Positions 8,498 through 16,507 of a DNA stretch of 41,488 bases are shown in pieces. Each line of letters opens with the position of its first letter. Position 1 is the first letter of the stretch. The notes under the pieces are model-generated. The model did not search any database and had not been told where the DNA came from. It worked only from the letters and a program-made list of their open reading frames with translations. Source of the stretch: a virus; the IMG/VR virus record IMGVR_UViG_3300017917_000714, positions 1-41,488 of that record, one strand, 5' to 3'. The translations under genes were made by a program, and so were the position numbers.

Positions 8498-10237
8498 ATG
8501 GGAGCATTATTAGAATCAGGTATGGTTGGTAACATAGGTCTTAAGCACCTTCGTGTTATCAAAGAAGATACCATTAAAAAATGGGATGAATTAGGATTCC
8601 TAGAAGGTCTTGGCGGACATCAAAAAGATAATATCGCGCAGTTATATGAAAACCAAGCGTCATATTTAATAAACGAAGCGGCTGTTGCAGATGCATCAGG
8701 TTCATTTGAAACTGTTGTATTCCCAATCATCAGACGTGTGTTCTCTAAATTATTAGCGAACGATATCGTTTCAGTACAAGCAATGAACTTACCTATCGGT
8801 AAATTGTTCTACTTCGTACCTAAAATTCAAGAAAGAACCGCAGGTAACGGTCATTACCAACCATATGGTTATCCAAGTAATTTAACCGACCCTAACACTG
8901 GTTACACAGGAACTAATCTTTATGATCGTTTCTACGAAAAGAGTGACGCTAACGACCAAGGTTTGTTCGATTACTCAAAAGGTTCATTCCAAACTGTAAG
9001 TGTTAGTCCAATTGAATTAGTAACATTCTCTAATGGTGCAGCATCAACTCAATCAGCAATTGCAACTGGTACCACAGTATCAAGTGTAATTTTGAAAGTT
9101 TCAGGTTTCACATCAACTTATGACGGAGCGGGTAAATTAGCAGGTCCTAATGGTCACGTTATGGATACTGAAGAATTTTTAGCTTCATTAACAGTAGGTG
9201 CTAACCAATTAAGTGGTCACACTTCAGGTTACGCAGCATTACCTTTCAACGTGGTAACACAGAAATATGGTAAAGGTATCGTTGAGTACGGAACAAAATC
9301 AGCTGGTAGAACAGGTAACTACAATAACATTTGTGATCAAGATGGTATCATTTACTTAGCGGTAGATCTTGAATCATATAGTGCAACTGCAGGTTACACA
9401 GGTTACACTGTGGCAGGTTCAACATTAGCATCAGGTGACTTCTCAGTAAGTTGGAGAGAGTACAACTCATTAGAATTTGAAGAAGAAATCGGTGAGGTTT
9501 CATTCGACTTAGAGTCTGTAACTGTATCTGTTACTGAAAGAAAATTAAGAGCTAGCTGGTCACCAGAATTAGCACAAGACGTAAGTGCATTCCATAACAT
9601 CGATGCTGAAGCTGAGTTAACAGCTTTGTTATCTGAGCAAATTGCAGCAGAGATTGACCGTGAAATTTTACGTGATTTACGTAAAGGTGCGGCTTGGAAA
9701 GCTAAGTGGGACTACAATGAGTGGAAATACGGAAACAACGGTTCTTCTTATGTAGGTTACACACAAAAAGATTGGAACCAAACTTTGGTTACCAAAATTA
9801 ACCAAATCTCAGCTCAAATCCACAAAACTACTTTAAGAGGTGGTGCTAACTGGATCGTTGTATCTTCTGAGGTATCAGCAGTATTTGATGACTTGGAATA
9901 TTTCCACGTATCAAACGCTAACCCTGAGCAAGACCAATACAACATGGGTATCGAGAAAATCGGTTCATTAGCAGGTCGTTACCAAGTGTTCCGTGATCCA
10001 TATTTACCAGCAGGTAAAATCATCATCGGTCACAAAGGTAAATCATTGTTGGACGCTGGTTACATATACGCACCATACGTTCCATTACAATTAACACCTA
10101 CAATGTACAACCCATTCAACTTCACACCAATCAAAGGTATCATGACAAGATACGCTAAGAAAATGGTTAACAACCGTTACTTCGGTGTGATTGATGTAAA
10201 TGGTTTAACTACATTCAGTTTAGACACATTACGTTAA
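8498..10237 (+). CDS. Major capsid protein (gp23-like)
   Basis: 579 residues, forming the hexamers of the head shell. Family hallmarks are FPIIRRVFSKLLANDIVSVQ (75-94), the following MNLPIGKLFYF, and the C-terminal FNFTPIKGIMTRYAKKMVNN, typical of gp23-like proteins. A likely maturation site is LINE|AAVA after E60, which fits the (I/L)-x-E cleavage rule of gp21-type proteases and the position used in T4 gp23. A Gly/Thr-rich insertion (about 185-315) probably forms a surface domain. The leader is A-rich with A at -3 and -6 and no Shine-Dalgarno, the context favoured by highly expressed Bacteroidota genes. A strong terminator follows. Confidence 0.97.
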   Translation: MGALLESGMVGNIGLKHLRVIKEDTIKKWDELGFLEGLGGHQKDNIAQLYENQASYLINEAAVADASGSFETVVFPIIRRVFSKLLANDIVSVQAMNLPIGKLFYFVPKIQERTAGNGHYQPYGYPSNLTDPNTGYTGTNLYDRFYEKSDANDQGLFDYSKGSFQTVSVSPIELVTFSNGAASTQSAIATGTTVSSVILKVSGFTSTYDGAGKLAGPNGHVMDTEEFLASLTVGANQLSGHTSGYAALPFNVVTQKYGKGIVEYGTKSAGRTGNYNNICDQDGIIYLAVDLESYSATAGYTGYTVAGSTLASGDFSVSWREYNSLEFEEEIGEVSFDLESVTVSVTERKLRASWSPELAQDVSAFHNIDAEAELTALLSEQIAAEIDREILRDLRKGAAWKAKWDYNEWKYGNNGSSYVGYTQKDWNQTLVTKINQISAQIHKTTLRGGANWIVVSSEVSAVFDDLEYFHVSNANPEQDQYNMGIEKIGSLAGRYQVFRDPYLPAGKIIIGHKGKSLLDAGYIYAPYVPLQLTPTMYNPFNFTPIKGIMTRYAKKMVNNRYFGVIDVNGLTTFSLDTLR

Positions 10238-10258
10238 TCGTAACTAACTAATAATCAA

Positions 10259-10288
10259 GGGGGATTCATACGAGTCCCCCTTTTTTTT
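10259..10288 (+). terminator. Strong rho-independent terminator after the capsid gene
   Basis: GGGGGA (10259-10264) pairs with TCCCCC (10275-10280) around a ten-base loop and is followed by eight T. It ends the head-gene unit. The last T residues overlap the -33 element of the next promoter. Confidence 0.92.
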
Positions 10289-10316
10289 GTGTAAAACGGA
10301 TAAAAGTTTATTTTTG
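10287..10316 (+). promoter_or_regulatory. Bacteroidota-type (housekeeping sigma) promoter
   Basis: TTG (10287-10289), exactly 19 bases, then TATTTTTG (10309-10316), a full match to the Bacteroidota consensus TTG-N19-TAnnTTTG. It stands alone between a terminator and the 10321 gene and has no late-type TATTTATA. The transcript should start within a few bases of the ATG at 10321, so the first gene is probably read from a leaderless or almost leaderless mRNA. Confidence 0.82.
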
Positions 10317-10320
10317 TATT

Positions 10321-10611
10321 ATGAGAAATTATAAATTAGAGAGGTTACAAAATGGTGAAACATTTGTAACCAGTGAGAAAGGAAACTCAATGACACCACT
10401 TATTAAGTCGGGTCAAGAACATAAATTAGAACCATGTGATTGGACAAAAACACAGCCTGGTGATATGGTTTATTGTAAAGTTAAGGGTAATTTTTACACA
10501 CATTTAGTCATATCAAAAAACGATGACCGGGGTTGTTTAATTGGTAACAACCACGGGGGAATAAATGGTTGGACAAAACAAGTGTATGGTAAAGTAATTG
10601 AGGTTTTATAA
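10321..10611 (+). CDS. Small S24/S26 peptidase-like protein
   Basis: 96 residues, the size of a single LexA/signal-peptidase-type catalytic fold. GNSMTPLIKSGQ (21-32) carries the nucleophile-type serine S23, GDMVYCKV (48-55) is the conserved strand, and IGNNHGGINGW (74-84) closes the fold. At the position of the usual catalytic lysine the sequence reads FYTHLVI, placing H61 there, as in ER-type signal peptidases that use a Ser-His dyad. There is no DNA-binding domain and no membrane anchor, so it is neither a LexA repressor nor a secreted-protein peptidase. Its substrate is unknown. First gene of a four-gene cassette. It begins about five bases after the promoter's -7 element. Confidence 0.8.
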   Translation: MRNYKLERLQNGETFVTSEKGNSMTPLIKSGQEHKLEPCDWTKTQPGDMVYCKVKGNFYTHLVISKNDDRGCLIGNNHGGINGWTKQVYGKVIEVL

Positions 10612-10612
10612 T

Positions 10613-10963
10613 ATGACTAAAGTATCAAAAAAAGAAATCAACGCAATTTTAAAAGAGGAAAATGTGATTGATTATGAAAAATTAAGACTTGACGTTCTTA
10701 GGGGTTTAGTTGATAGTCGAAACATTGAGTGTAAAAACACAAAAGATGAAATGATTAAATTCTTAAAATTAGATGATGAGGGTAAATATATCAGACCTAT
10801 TACATATGAAAAATATGAATCAGGTAAATATATTGTTGGTATCGACTTAAGAGATCAATTGAACATATTAAAAATGGGTAAATTGGTTGAAACTAATCAA
10901 GCTCAAAGACTAAACCTTTACAGTAATGATAGATTATACTATATTTCCCCTATAAAATTATGA
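10613..10963 (+). CDS. SAP-like domain protein
   Basis: 116 residues. Residues about 23-52 (EKLRLDVLRGLVDSRNIE, then the KDEMIKFL segment) follow the SAP pattern of two helices joined by a turn, a fold that binds nucleic acid in many phage and nuclear proteins. The C-terminal half (62-116) is mixed beta/alpha and unrecognised. I placed the start at 10613, one base after the preceding stop codon. An upstream ATG at 10598 would overlap the S24-like gene. It overlaps the methylase gene by ATGA, so translation is probably coupled. A role in directing the methylase or a repair enzyme to DNA is inference only. Confidence 0.7.
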   Translation: MTKVSKKEINAILKEENVIDYEKLRLDVLRGLVDSRNIECKNTKDEMIKFLKLDDEGKYIRPITYEKYESGKYIVGIDLRDQLNILKMGKLVETNQAQRLNLYSNDRLYYISPIKL

Positions 10964-11388
10964 AAAATAGAAATCTAGATCATAAAGATGATTGGGGAAC
11001 ACCAAACGATTTTTACGAAAAACTAAACAAAGAGTTTAATTTTGATTTTGACCCATGCCCATTTAAACACGACTTATCTTTATGGAATGGTTTAGAAATT
11101 GAGTGGGGTGAAAGAAATTTTATTAATCCACCATATAGTCGATTATTAAAAGAGTCTTTTGTTAATAAAGCGGTTGAGGAGTCTAAGAAGGGTAAACTTT
11201 GTGTTATGTTATTGCCTGTGAGTACAAGTACAAAATTGTTCCATAATGTTATTCTACCTAACCAAAAAGAAATAAGATTTATAAAGGGTAGAATAAAGTT
11301 TACAGGTGTCAACACTAAGGGCGAATTGGTTACAAATAAGGCAGGAATGCACGACTCAATGGTGGTGGTTTTTGATGGGAGAAAATAA
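10960..11388 (+). CDS. Phage DNA N6-adenine methyltransferase (Dam family)
   Basis: 142 residues, a compact single-domain enzyme that transfers a methyl group from S-adenosylmethionine to adenine N6 in DNA. Typical phage Dam-family signatures are visible: DDWGTPNDFY (10-19), FDFDPCP (28-34) and the catalytic NPPY (56-59), followed by LCVMLLPVSTST and the closing HDSMVVVF segment. The size matches small phage Dam proteins, and no separate target-recognition domain is present. The start codon overlaps the SAP-like gene stop (ATGA), and the deaminase gene starts two bases after its stop. It could protect phage DNA from host restriction, but its target site cannot be read from sequence. Confidence 0.88.
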   Translation: MKNRNLDHKDDWGTPNDFYEKLNKEFNFDFDPCPFKHDLSLWNGLEIEWGERNFINPPYSRLLKESFVNKAVEESKKGKLCVMLLPVSTSTKLFHNVILPNQKEIRFIKGRIKFTGVNTKGELVTNKAGMHDSMVVVFDGRK

Positions 11389-11389
11389 T

Positions 11390-11830
11390 ATGGAATGGAT
11401 TGAATATTTTTTAGGAATTGCCGAGCAAGTTAAATTAAAATCTAAGGACGAGTCAACACAAATCGGTGCGGTTATCGTTGGTCAAGATAATGAGATATTA
11501 TCAACTGGTTATAATTCATTTCCGAGAGGTTTAAGAGACGATAATGAAGAAAGACAAGTTAGACCCGAGAAATACTTTTGGTTTGAACATGCGGAAAGAA
11601 ACGCTATCTATAATGCTGCCAGGGTCGGTACCCCATTAAAAGATTCAACAATATATTTAACATCAGGATTACCATGCACAGATTGTGCTAGAGCAATTAT
11701 AAACACTGGTATAAAAAAGATATATTGTAAAAGAGTTTGTACCACGACAAACAAAGAAAAATGGGATGAATCCCAAAAGAAAAGTTTAGAGATGTTGGGT
11801 GAGTGTGGAATAGATATTATCTATTATTAA
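11390..11830 (+). CDS. Deoxycytidylate (dCMP) deaminase
   Basis: 146 residues. It converts dCMP to dUMP, feeding dTMP synthesis, and is common in T4-like phages. Zinc-binding active site: HAE (67-69, with E69 as proton carrier) and PCTDC (95-99, ligands C96 and C99). The N-terminal MEWIEYFLGIAEQVKLKSKD and TQIGAVIV are typical. I chose the ATG at 11390. A longer frame reaches back into the methylase gene and has no family similarity. It works in sequence with the dUTPase encoded at 23035-23640, which also makes dUMP. Its stop codon abuts the stop of the convergent gene at 11831. Confidence 0.93.
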   Translation: MEWIEYFLGIAEQVKLKSKDESTQIGAVIVGQDNEILSTGYNSFPRGLRDDNEERQVRPEKYFWFEHAERNAIYNAARVGTPLKDSTIYLTSGLPCTDCARAIINTGIKKIYCKRVCTTTNKEKWDESQKKSLEMLGECGIDIIYY

Positions 11831-12592
11831 TTACCAAGTTTTACAAGCCCAATATCTAGGTTTCCAACGTGGACCTGGATTTGAACAATTATGTCTAGCC
11901 CTAAATGATTTTCTTCTTTTAGGGTTATTTTTCTTAATAACCATTCTTTTTCCTTTTGCTGATTTTCCACCAAAACCAAAGTTTACTTTTACCACTTTTC
12001 CTTTATCGTTTTTAACGTAAACTTTAAATTTCTTAATATCACCTTGCATTATCTTACCAAGTTTTACTTTACGTCCTTGATATTCGGCTTCATTTAATAA
12101 ACCAGATGATTCAAATGAGGTGTTTTCTACCGAACCAAATTCATCATCGTAACTTAATACATGTATATTTTCATTTGATTCAAACAAATTTTTAAATTGT
12201 TCCTCGGTTATTCTAATTACTTGTCTTTTTTTCATTTCTTCATCAAATCTTGTCATTGTGGGTTTATTACCTTTTCCTGGTTTTGGGTTTTTTTTCTCTG
12301 CCCTTCTTTTTTGTGCGGTCATTGATTTCTTCTCATTTTTAGAGTAAGAAGATGCGGTTTTTGGGGTGTCTTTTGATATCTTTTTTTTCGGTCTACATTT
12401 TGGATATCCTTTTCTACCTTTTTCACCTGATGCGGATTTTCTACCACATGGTGGATGTTTACCATCTATTTTTCTTGAAACATCAACCCATTTTTCTTTA
12501 AACCATCTACCAAGATCTTCTTTAAGAACTTCACCATTAATGATTGATTCATTAACGTATTTTAGATCTTCTTCGTTTATTCTAATTTTCAT
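11831..12592 (-). CDS. Basic two-domain phage protein with Cys motifs, possible internal virion protein
   Basis: 253 residues, very rich in Lys and Arg. After a short acidic N-terminus comes FKEKWVDVSRKIDGKHPPCG (about 31-50) and KGYPKCRP, a motif with two cysteines that I recognise from uncharacterised proteins of large phages and giant viruses but cannot name securely. A Lys/Pro-rich linker leads to a second acidic helix (RITEEQFKNLFE) and a C-terminal domain ending in FRARHNCSNPGPRWKPRYWA, with two cysteines and clustered aromatic residues. The charge suggests nucleic-acid binding and possibly packaging in the head, which is inference. It ends against the dCMP deaminase gene. Confidence 0.75.
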   Translation of the reverse strand: MKIRINEEDLKYVNESIINGEVLKEDLGRWFKEKWVDVSRKIDGKHPPCGRKSASGEKGRKGYPKCRPKKKISKDTPKTASSYSKNEKKSMTAQKRRAEKKNPKPGKGNKPTMTRFDEEMKKRQVIRITEEQFKNLFESNENIHVLSYDDEFGSVENTSFESSGLLNEAEYQGRKVKLGKIMQGDIKKFKVYVKNDKGKVVKVNFGFGGKSAKGKRMVIKKNNPKRRKSFRARHNCSNPGPRWKPRYWACKTW

Positions 12593-12600
12593 GAGTAATA

Positions 12601-13341
12601 TTAATTAATGTAACAATTTAATTCATATTTATTTCCCATTCCGTAAACTTGTATCTGTAAATTTTTTCTTTGTGGTTTACCATCTTTAGTTAGATTTATT
12701 GAAAATCTGTTTGTTTTACCCTCAGATGGTTTTTTAGGACCTAAACCAATTTTTTCTGCAGTCTCTTCTTTATCATATTCATACCCTTTTTTCTCGGCAT
12801 AATTTAATGCCGAATTTATTGCTGAGGTGTATGAATCGTGATATATCTTATAGTCTTCTTTTTTTGATTCGTTAATGTTTTCGTTTGTTGATTTTTTACC
12901 CGAACAATAAGATCCTGAACATCGTTTTTTACCATCCAAACCTTTTATTTTACCTTTACAAACTTGTACTGCGTACCCATTAGCATATGCACTTGGGTAG
13001 ACTTTAAATTTTGATTTAGCTGCCGAAATACCTCTTGAACAAAGTTTATTTGATTTTTTCTTGGCTTCAGATAAGTTCATTTGTTCCATAAATCCCTCAA
13101 CAAAGTTAGATACCTCTTCAACATCATCTTTTGATGTTGTTATGTGGTCTCCAGCCCATGCGTGATCTCCAGTAACTACTTTATGAAAATATGGTGAGTC
13201 TTTATATGATAATATTTTATCAATATCTTTCTTCATCTGCTCTAGATTAGAAATTATCATATATGTACCATCATCTCTACCATCTACTTCTTCAACTAAA
13301 TTTTTTAGTTGTAATTTGATTATGTTTCTTAAATTGCTCAT
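12601..13341 (-). CDS. Basic phage protein with YPSAYANGYAVQVCKG motif
   Basis: 246 residues from the ATG at 13341 (MSNLRNIIKLQLKNLVEE). A longer frame to 13395 would run through the promoter-like motif and into the neighbouring gene. The centre carries CSRGISAAKSKFKVYPSAYA followed by NGYAVQVCKGK and two more cysteines (CSGSYC), a segment shared by many uncharacterised phage proteins. Function is unknown. The C-terminal 90 residues are a separate small alpha/beta domain. Together with the next gene it forms a pair of Lys-rich, Cys-containing proteins, so they may act together. TATTTATA lies just before its start, which suggests late expression and a virion role. Confidence 0.72.
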   Translation of the reverse strand: MSNLRNIIKLQLKNLVEEVDGRDDGTYMIISNLEQMKKDIDKILSYKDSPYFHKVVTGDHAWAGDHITTSKDDVEEVSNFVEGFMEQMNLSEAKKKSNKLCSRGISAAKSKFKVYPSAYANGYAVQVCKGKIKGLDGKKRCSGSYCSGKKSTNENINESKKEDYKIYHDSYTSAINSALNYAEKKGYEYDKEETAEKIGLGPKKPSEGKTNRFSINLTKDGKPQRKNLQIQVYGMGNKYELNCYIN

Positions 13342-13344
13342 ACC

Positions 13345-13352
13345 TATAAATA
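13345..13352 (-). promoter_or_regulatory. Late-promoter-like motif (minus strand)
   Basis: TATTTATA on the minus strand, three bases before the ATG at 13341 and inside the gap after the 13355-14728 gene. The spacing is the same as for the terL and portal copies. Confidence 0.5.
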
Positions 13353-13354
13353 TT

Positions 13355-14728
13355 TTACTTTTCTGATAATATCTCAAACTTAACGTATTCATCATAGAAT
13401 ATCTCTTCGTTATATGTTTTGGCTTTAAATTCCATATAATACTCTCTAGGTATCATATACGATGTATCCAAAAAGAAAGAGTTTTCATTTGTCACATCGG
13501 TTCTTGTCCAATCATAAACAATAACGTTTGTGTTTCCTTCTTTTATGAAAATACGATAATAAACCTCGTCAAATAATTGGGTTTTTGGTTGTGATATAGA
13601 TTTTAGATTTAAAACAATCTTCTTTTGTTCTCCTCTAATAATCTTTTCATTTTGTTTTATTCCTGAGAATTGCATTACATATTTTTGAGTTTCCGTAGGA
13701 TTTTCGCCAAAAGTATAACCCGCAGTAAATGGTTTTGGTACAAATTTTTGAACAATATCTGTTAACGAAACACCATCAATTGTGATGTTTTTCCATTTAT
13801 CATAAAAAAATCTTTTACCATCACATAATTGACCTGAAATACCAAAAGAAACTTTATAAACACCTTTGCGTATTTTAACTGTTGGTAAATTGGTTAAACC
13901 ACTAATAGATACATTTGCAGAGTTTAACACATCAACAACTGGTAAATTATCTAAGTCATAGTAATTGGTACCTTTTGTAACATATAAATAAAGGTTGTTA
14001 ATTCTTTCACCAATAAAGTTTTGTCTATCATCTTGAACTCTGTTGTCAAAAATTGTTTCAACAAAAGGTTCAAAAAATGTTTGAGTATATTTTGAGAAGA
14101 AAGAAACTGTTTGATCGTAATCTAATTCAATGTTTTGGTATACATCATCAAATGCAATTCCTAACCCATAATCAGTGTTTCCTGATAATATAATACCATT
14201 AACATAATTGGTTATGTCCACACTTAAATTTTCGTTTCCATTATCAAAATGTATGGTATCAATTATTGTTGCACCTGTGGTGTAAATACCCGGTGTTGTC
14301 CATCCAGACACTACTGTTCTATTATACCAGTTTGAGGGTCTATCATCAAAAGGTCTATCTTCATTCACATTTTCATAAGTGGTAAATTCGTAGTCAAAAC
14401 CAACACCCTCATCCCACTCTTCAGGGACCCTAAATACAATTAAATCAAATGATGTTGCTCGTTGTCTAGCATTGCCCCTAACTTCACCAATAAGTTTATT
14501 ATCACCAAATATGGTATTAGTCATCTTTAAGTGGTGTGTTGTTCCAGTTGTAATGACGAAATCACCATTATTAACTTTAGATATCAAGTCTGTAAAATCT
14601 ACCTTGAAGATAAATTTGGAAAAACTTGAGCCATAAAAAATCTCGGTTGCGGTGTTTTTGGCAGTGTTTACCAAAGAATTTTTAACAATTGTATTGTTTT
14701 TTTCAAAATATGAACGAAAGTATGACAT
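13355..14728 (-). CDS. Probable virion structural protein
   Basis: 457 residues with alternating beta-strand patterns throughout and almost no helices after the first 30 residues. It has a single cysteine and no signal peptide. Segments such as YNRTVVSGWTTPGIYTTGAT and TKGTNYYDLDNLPVVDVLNS suggest stacked beta-sandwich domains, common in tail, baseplate or fibre proteins. The final 150 residues resemble an Ig-like domain (GYTFGENPTETQKYVMQFSG). I do not recognise a family. It lies just downstream of the OB-fold baseplate-like gene and has its own late-type motif, so a baseplate or tail-associated role is reasonable but unproven. Confidence 0.75.
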   Translation of the reverse strand: MSYFRSYFEKNNTIVKNSLVNTAKNTATEIFYGSSFSKFIFKVDFTDLISKVNNGDFVITTGTTHHLKMTNTIFGDNKLIGEVRGNARQRATSFDLIVFRVPEEWDEGVGFDYEFTTYENVNEDRPFDDRPSNWYNRTVVSGWTTPGIYTTGATIIDTIHFDNGNENLSVDITNYVNGIILSGNTDYGLGIAFDDVYQNIELDYDQTVSFFSKYTQTFFEPFVETIFDNRVQDDRQNFIGERINNLYLYVTKGTNYYDLDNLPVVDVLNSANVSISGLTNLPTVKIRKGVYKVSFGISGQLCDGKRFFYDKWKNITIDGVSLTDIVQKFVPKPFTAGYTFGENPTETQKYVMQFSGIKQNEKIIRGEQKKIVLNLKSISQPKTQLFDEVYYRIFIKEGNTNVIVYDWTRTDVTNENSFFLDTSYMIPREYYMEFKAKTYNEEIFYDEYVKFEILSEK

Positions 14729-14739
14729 CTTTTTTATCT

Positions 14740-14747
14740 TATAAATA
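14740..14747 (-). promoter_or_regulatory. Late-promoter-like motif (minus strand)
   Basis: TATTTATA on the minus strand (context GATATTTATAAG), 11 bases before the ATG at 14728. It lies in the 24-base gap after the upstream gene's stop. Confidence 0.5.
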
Positions 14748-14752
14748 TCAAA

Positions 14753-16309
14753 TTAGTTGATTCTTACCGATTTGTTCAGTAATTCATTTTCTAATTTGTT
14801 AAAAAGATTCTGTAGATTTTCGTGCGCATCATAGTCTTTCATAACGTAGGGTTTGTTGATATTGTGAACATGGGTGGTTAACACATTGTACATTGCTCTG
14901 ATAAACTCAAGTAAAACCTCACCCCTAACAATAGAATATGTGTTAGGATCTATTTTGGTTAAATAATCATCCTGAGTATATTCGTAACTATCTAAAAGGT
15001 CGAAATCAATACGTTTATCTGTAAAATTAGTATCAGTCGATAACAAATAAAACTTATCCATCGTTAAACTACCGAATGTTTGTTCTCTTGATGTTGTGTC
15101 TGTTTTGATTGAATCAACAGTTTCTGAAACCTTTCTTGATGTTGGGTTAAGTCTTGTTTGACTAAATACCAATCCAGCACCTGCAGAACCCTGTGAAGTT
15201 GATTTTACACCATTTAAAATGGTTTGTTTAGTACTTTCTTGTGTTGTATTAGCATTTCTGTTTCTAAATTCAAATGTTGGTCTAAAAAAGAAAGGATATA
15301 TGTCTGAAGTAGATATATTAAACAACGACAAAACCTCAAATGGTATTACTTGATCAAAACCATTTTTTTGCATTTCACTTATTTTGGTTCTTATCGTTGT
15401 ATATGTGTCTTTTGTTTTTTCGGTTAACGATGAGGTTGAATAATCTTGTAAGTTTAATAAATTAATTGTAAATGTTGGTGACGTATTACCGGTATTCAAC
15501 AACTTAGCTTCAGAACCAATAATTTCAGTAAACTGATTAAAATTACCTGAACTATATTTTTGACCATATTGGTCCAATACTTGGTAAATAAAAAAACTAA
15601 CCAAGGTTGGACTTGTTAAATCATCAACAGAATATTCTATAATATATCTTAAATTTTTAGCATCAATAACTTCTTTTTCTATAACATCTTTTTTTACAAC
15701 TTTTTTACCGCCAAACTTTTTAAGTTGTAATTTAGCCACTTTTTTAGAAATTAAAGGTACGTTTTTGGATATTTGTACTTTTTCGTTTGGGGTTGCAATG
15801 TCCTTAGATAATAATTTACCACCCCTTAAAACAACACCACCCTCAGTAAGTATTATATCAGAACCATACTTACCATTAACAGAATAGTCTTTGTATTTTG
15901 AAATGGCATTTAGTGCGTTAGGTGGTAATGTACCATCTTCAGTTTTTATAATGTCTTCTTTTTCTTTAACCATCACACCATAACTGGTGTATGATATTTG
16001 TTGTGAAAACGTTTCAGAATCAAAATCAAACCTTGTTGTGAATGGACCCGCAATGTATTCTTGGTTTACGGTTGTTTTCTCACTATCGTATCTAATGATT
16101 TTAACGGCCTGTCTTATATCTGGAATAAAATTTATATTGTTAGGTAAAAATGGAAAAGCAATAAATGGATCGTCTTTACTCCATTTTTCATATTGTATCA
16201 CATTTTCTTTACCAGCAACATAGTCATCGTAATCAATAACACGTATTCTACCCATTGCTTTTGGGTCGTTGTTGTCAATACAAACAGCTAATTGAATTAT
16301 ATTACTCAT
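14753..16309 (-). CDS. Baseplate hub-like protein with N-terminal OB-type domain
   Basis: 518 residues. The N-terminus (about 1-105) reads CIDNNDPKAMGRIRVIDYDD and then DPFIAFPFLPNNINFIPDIR, the pattern of the OB-like domain of baseplate hub and spike proteins (compare the gp5 opening with NDPxxxGRVKVR). The middle is Ser/Thr/Lys-rich. The C-terminus has EVLLEFIRAMYNVLTTHVHN and a final helix, a combination often seen in spike or hub proteins that guide insertion at the tail tip. No lysozyme domain is present. The exact T4 equivalent cannot be fixed. It overlaps the upstream 66-residue gene by ATGA, so the two are probably translated together. Confidence 0.6.
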   Translation of the reverse strand: MSNIIQLAVCIDNNDPKAMGRIRVIDYDDYVAGKENVIQYEKWSKDDPFIAFPFLPNNINFIPDIRQAVKIIRYDSEKTTVNQEYIAGPFTTRFDFDSETFSQQISYTSYGVMVKEKEDIIKTEDGTLPPNALNAISKYKDYSVNGKYGSDIILTEGGVVLRGGKLLSKDIATPNEKVQISKNVPLISKKVAKLQLKKFGGKKVVKKDVIEKEVIDAKNLRYIIEYSVDDLTSPTLVSFFIYQVLDQYGQKYSSGNFNQFTEIIGSEAKLLNTGNTSPTFTINLLNLQDYSTSSLTEKTKDTYTTIRTKISEMQKNGFDQVIPFEVLSLFNISTSDIYPFFFRPTFEFRNRNANTTQESTKQTILNGVKSTSQGSAGAGLVFSQTRLNPTSRKVSETVDSIKTDTTSREQTFGSLTMDKFYLLSTDTNFTDKRIDFDLLDSYEYTQDDYLTKIDPNTYSIVRGEVLLEFIRAMYNVLTTHVHNINKPYVMKDYDAHENLQNLFNKLENELLNKSVRIN

Positions 16310-16506
16310 ATTTTTTTTCTATCTTCAATTTCTTCCATTATTTTATTATGGAACTCTTCAATTATGTCTATGTGTTTGGTTAGATCAATAATTAATGCTT
16401 TAGTTTTTTCAAATTCACTGAATAAAAATTCTTCAGCATCAAATAAGTCTTTATTTGATTTGTTTTTAACATCGTTCAATATCGATTCAAGTTTTTCCTT
16501 TTCCAT
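16306..16506 (-). CDS. Small coiled-coil protein
   Basis: 66 residues, almost entirely charged helix (MEKEKLESILNDVKNKSNKD and LTKHIDIIEEFHNKIMEEIE) and a likely coiled coil. It lies between two probable virion genes: one base separates it from the gene upstream, and ATGA overlaps the baseplate-like gene downstream. This tight coupling supports a real gene, perhaps an assembly chaperone or minor structural part. No family recognised. Confidence 0.7.
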   Translation of the reverse strand: MEKEKLESILNDVKNKSNKDLFDAEEFLFSEFEKTKALIIDLTKHIDIIEEFHNKIMEEIEDRKKI

Positions 16507-16507
16507 A

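Noticed and set aside
11306-11389. Longer N-terminus for the dCMP deaminase
   Set aside because: The added residues (MSTLRANWLQIRQ...) are the methylase gene read in another frame. The deaminase family starts near MEWIEYF.
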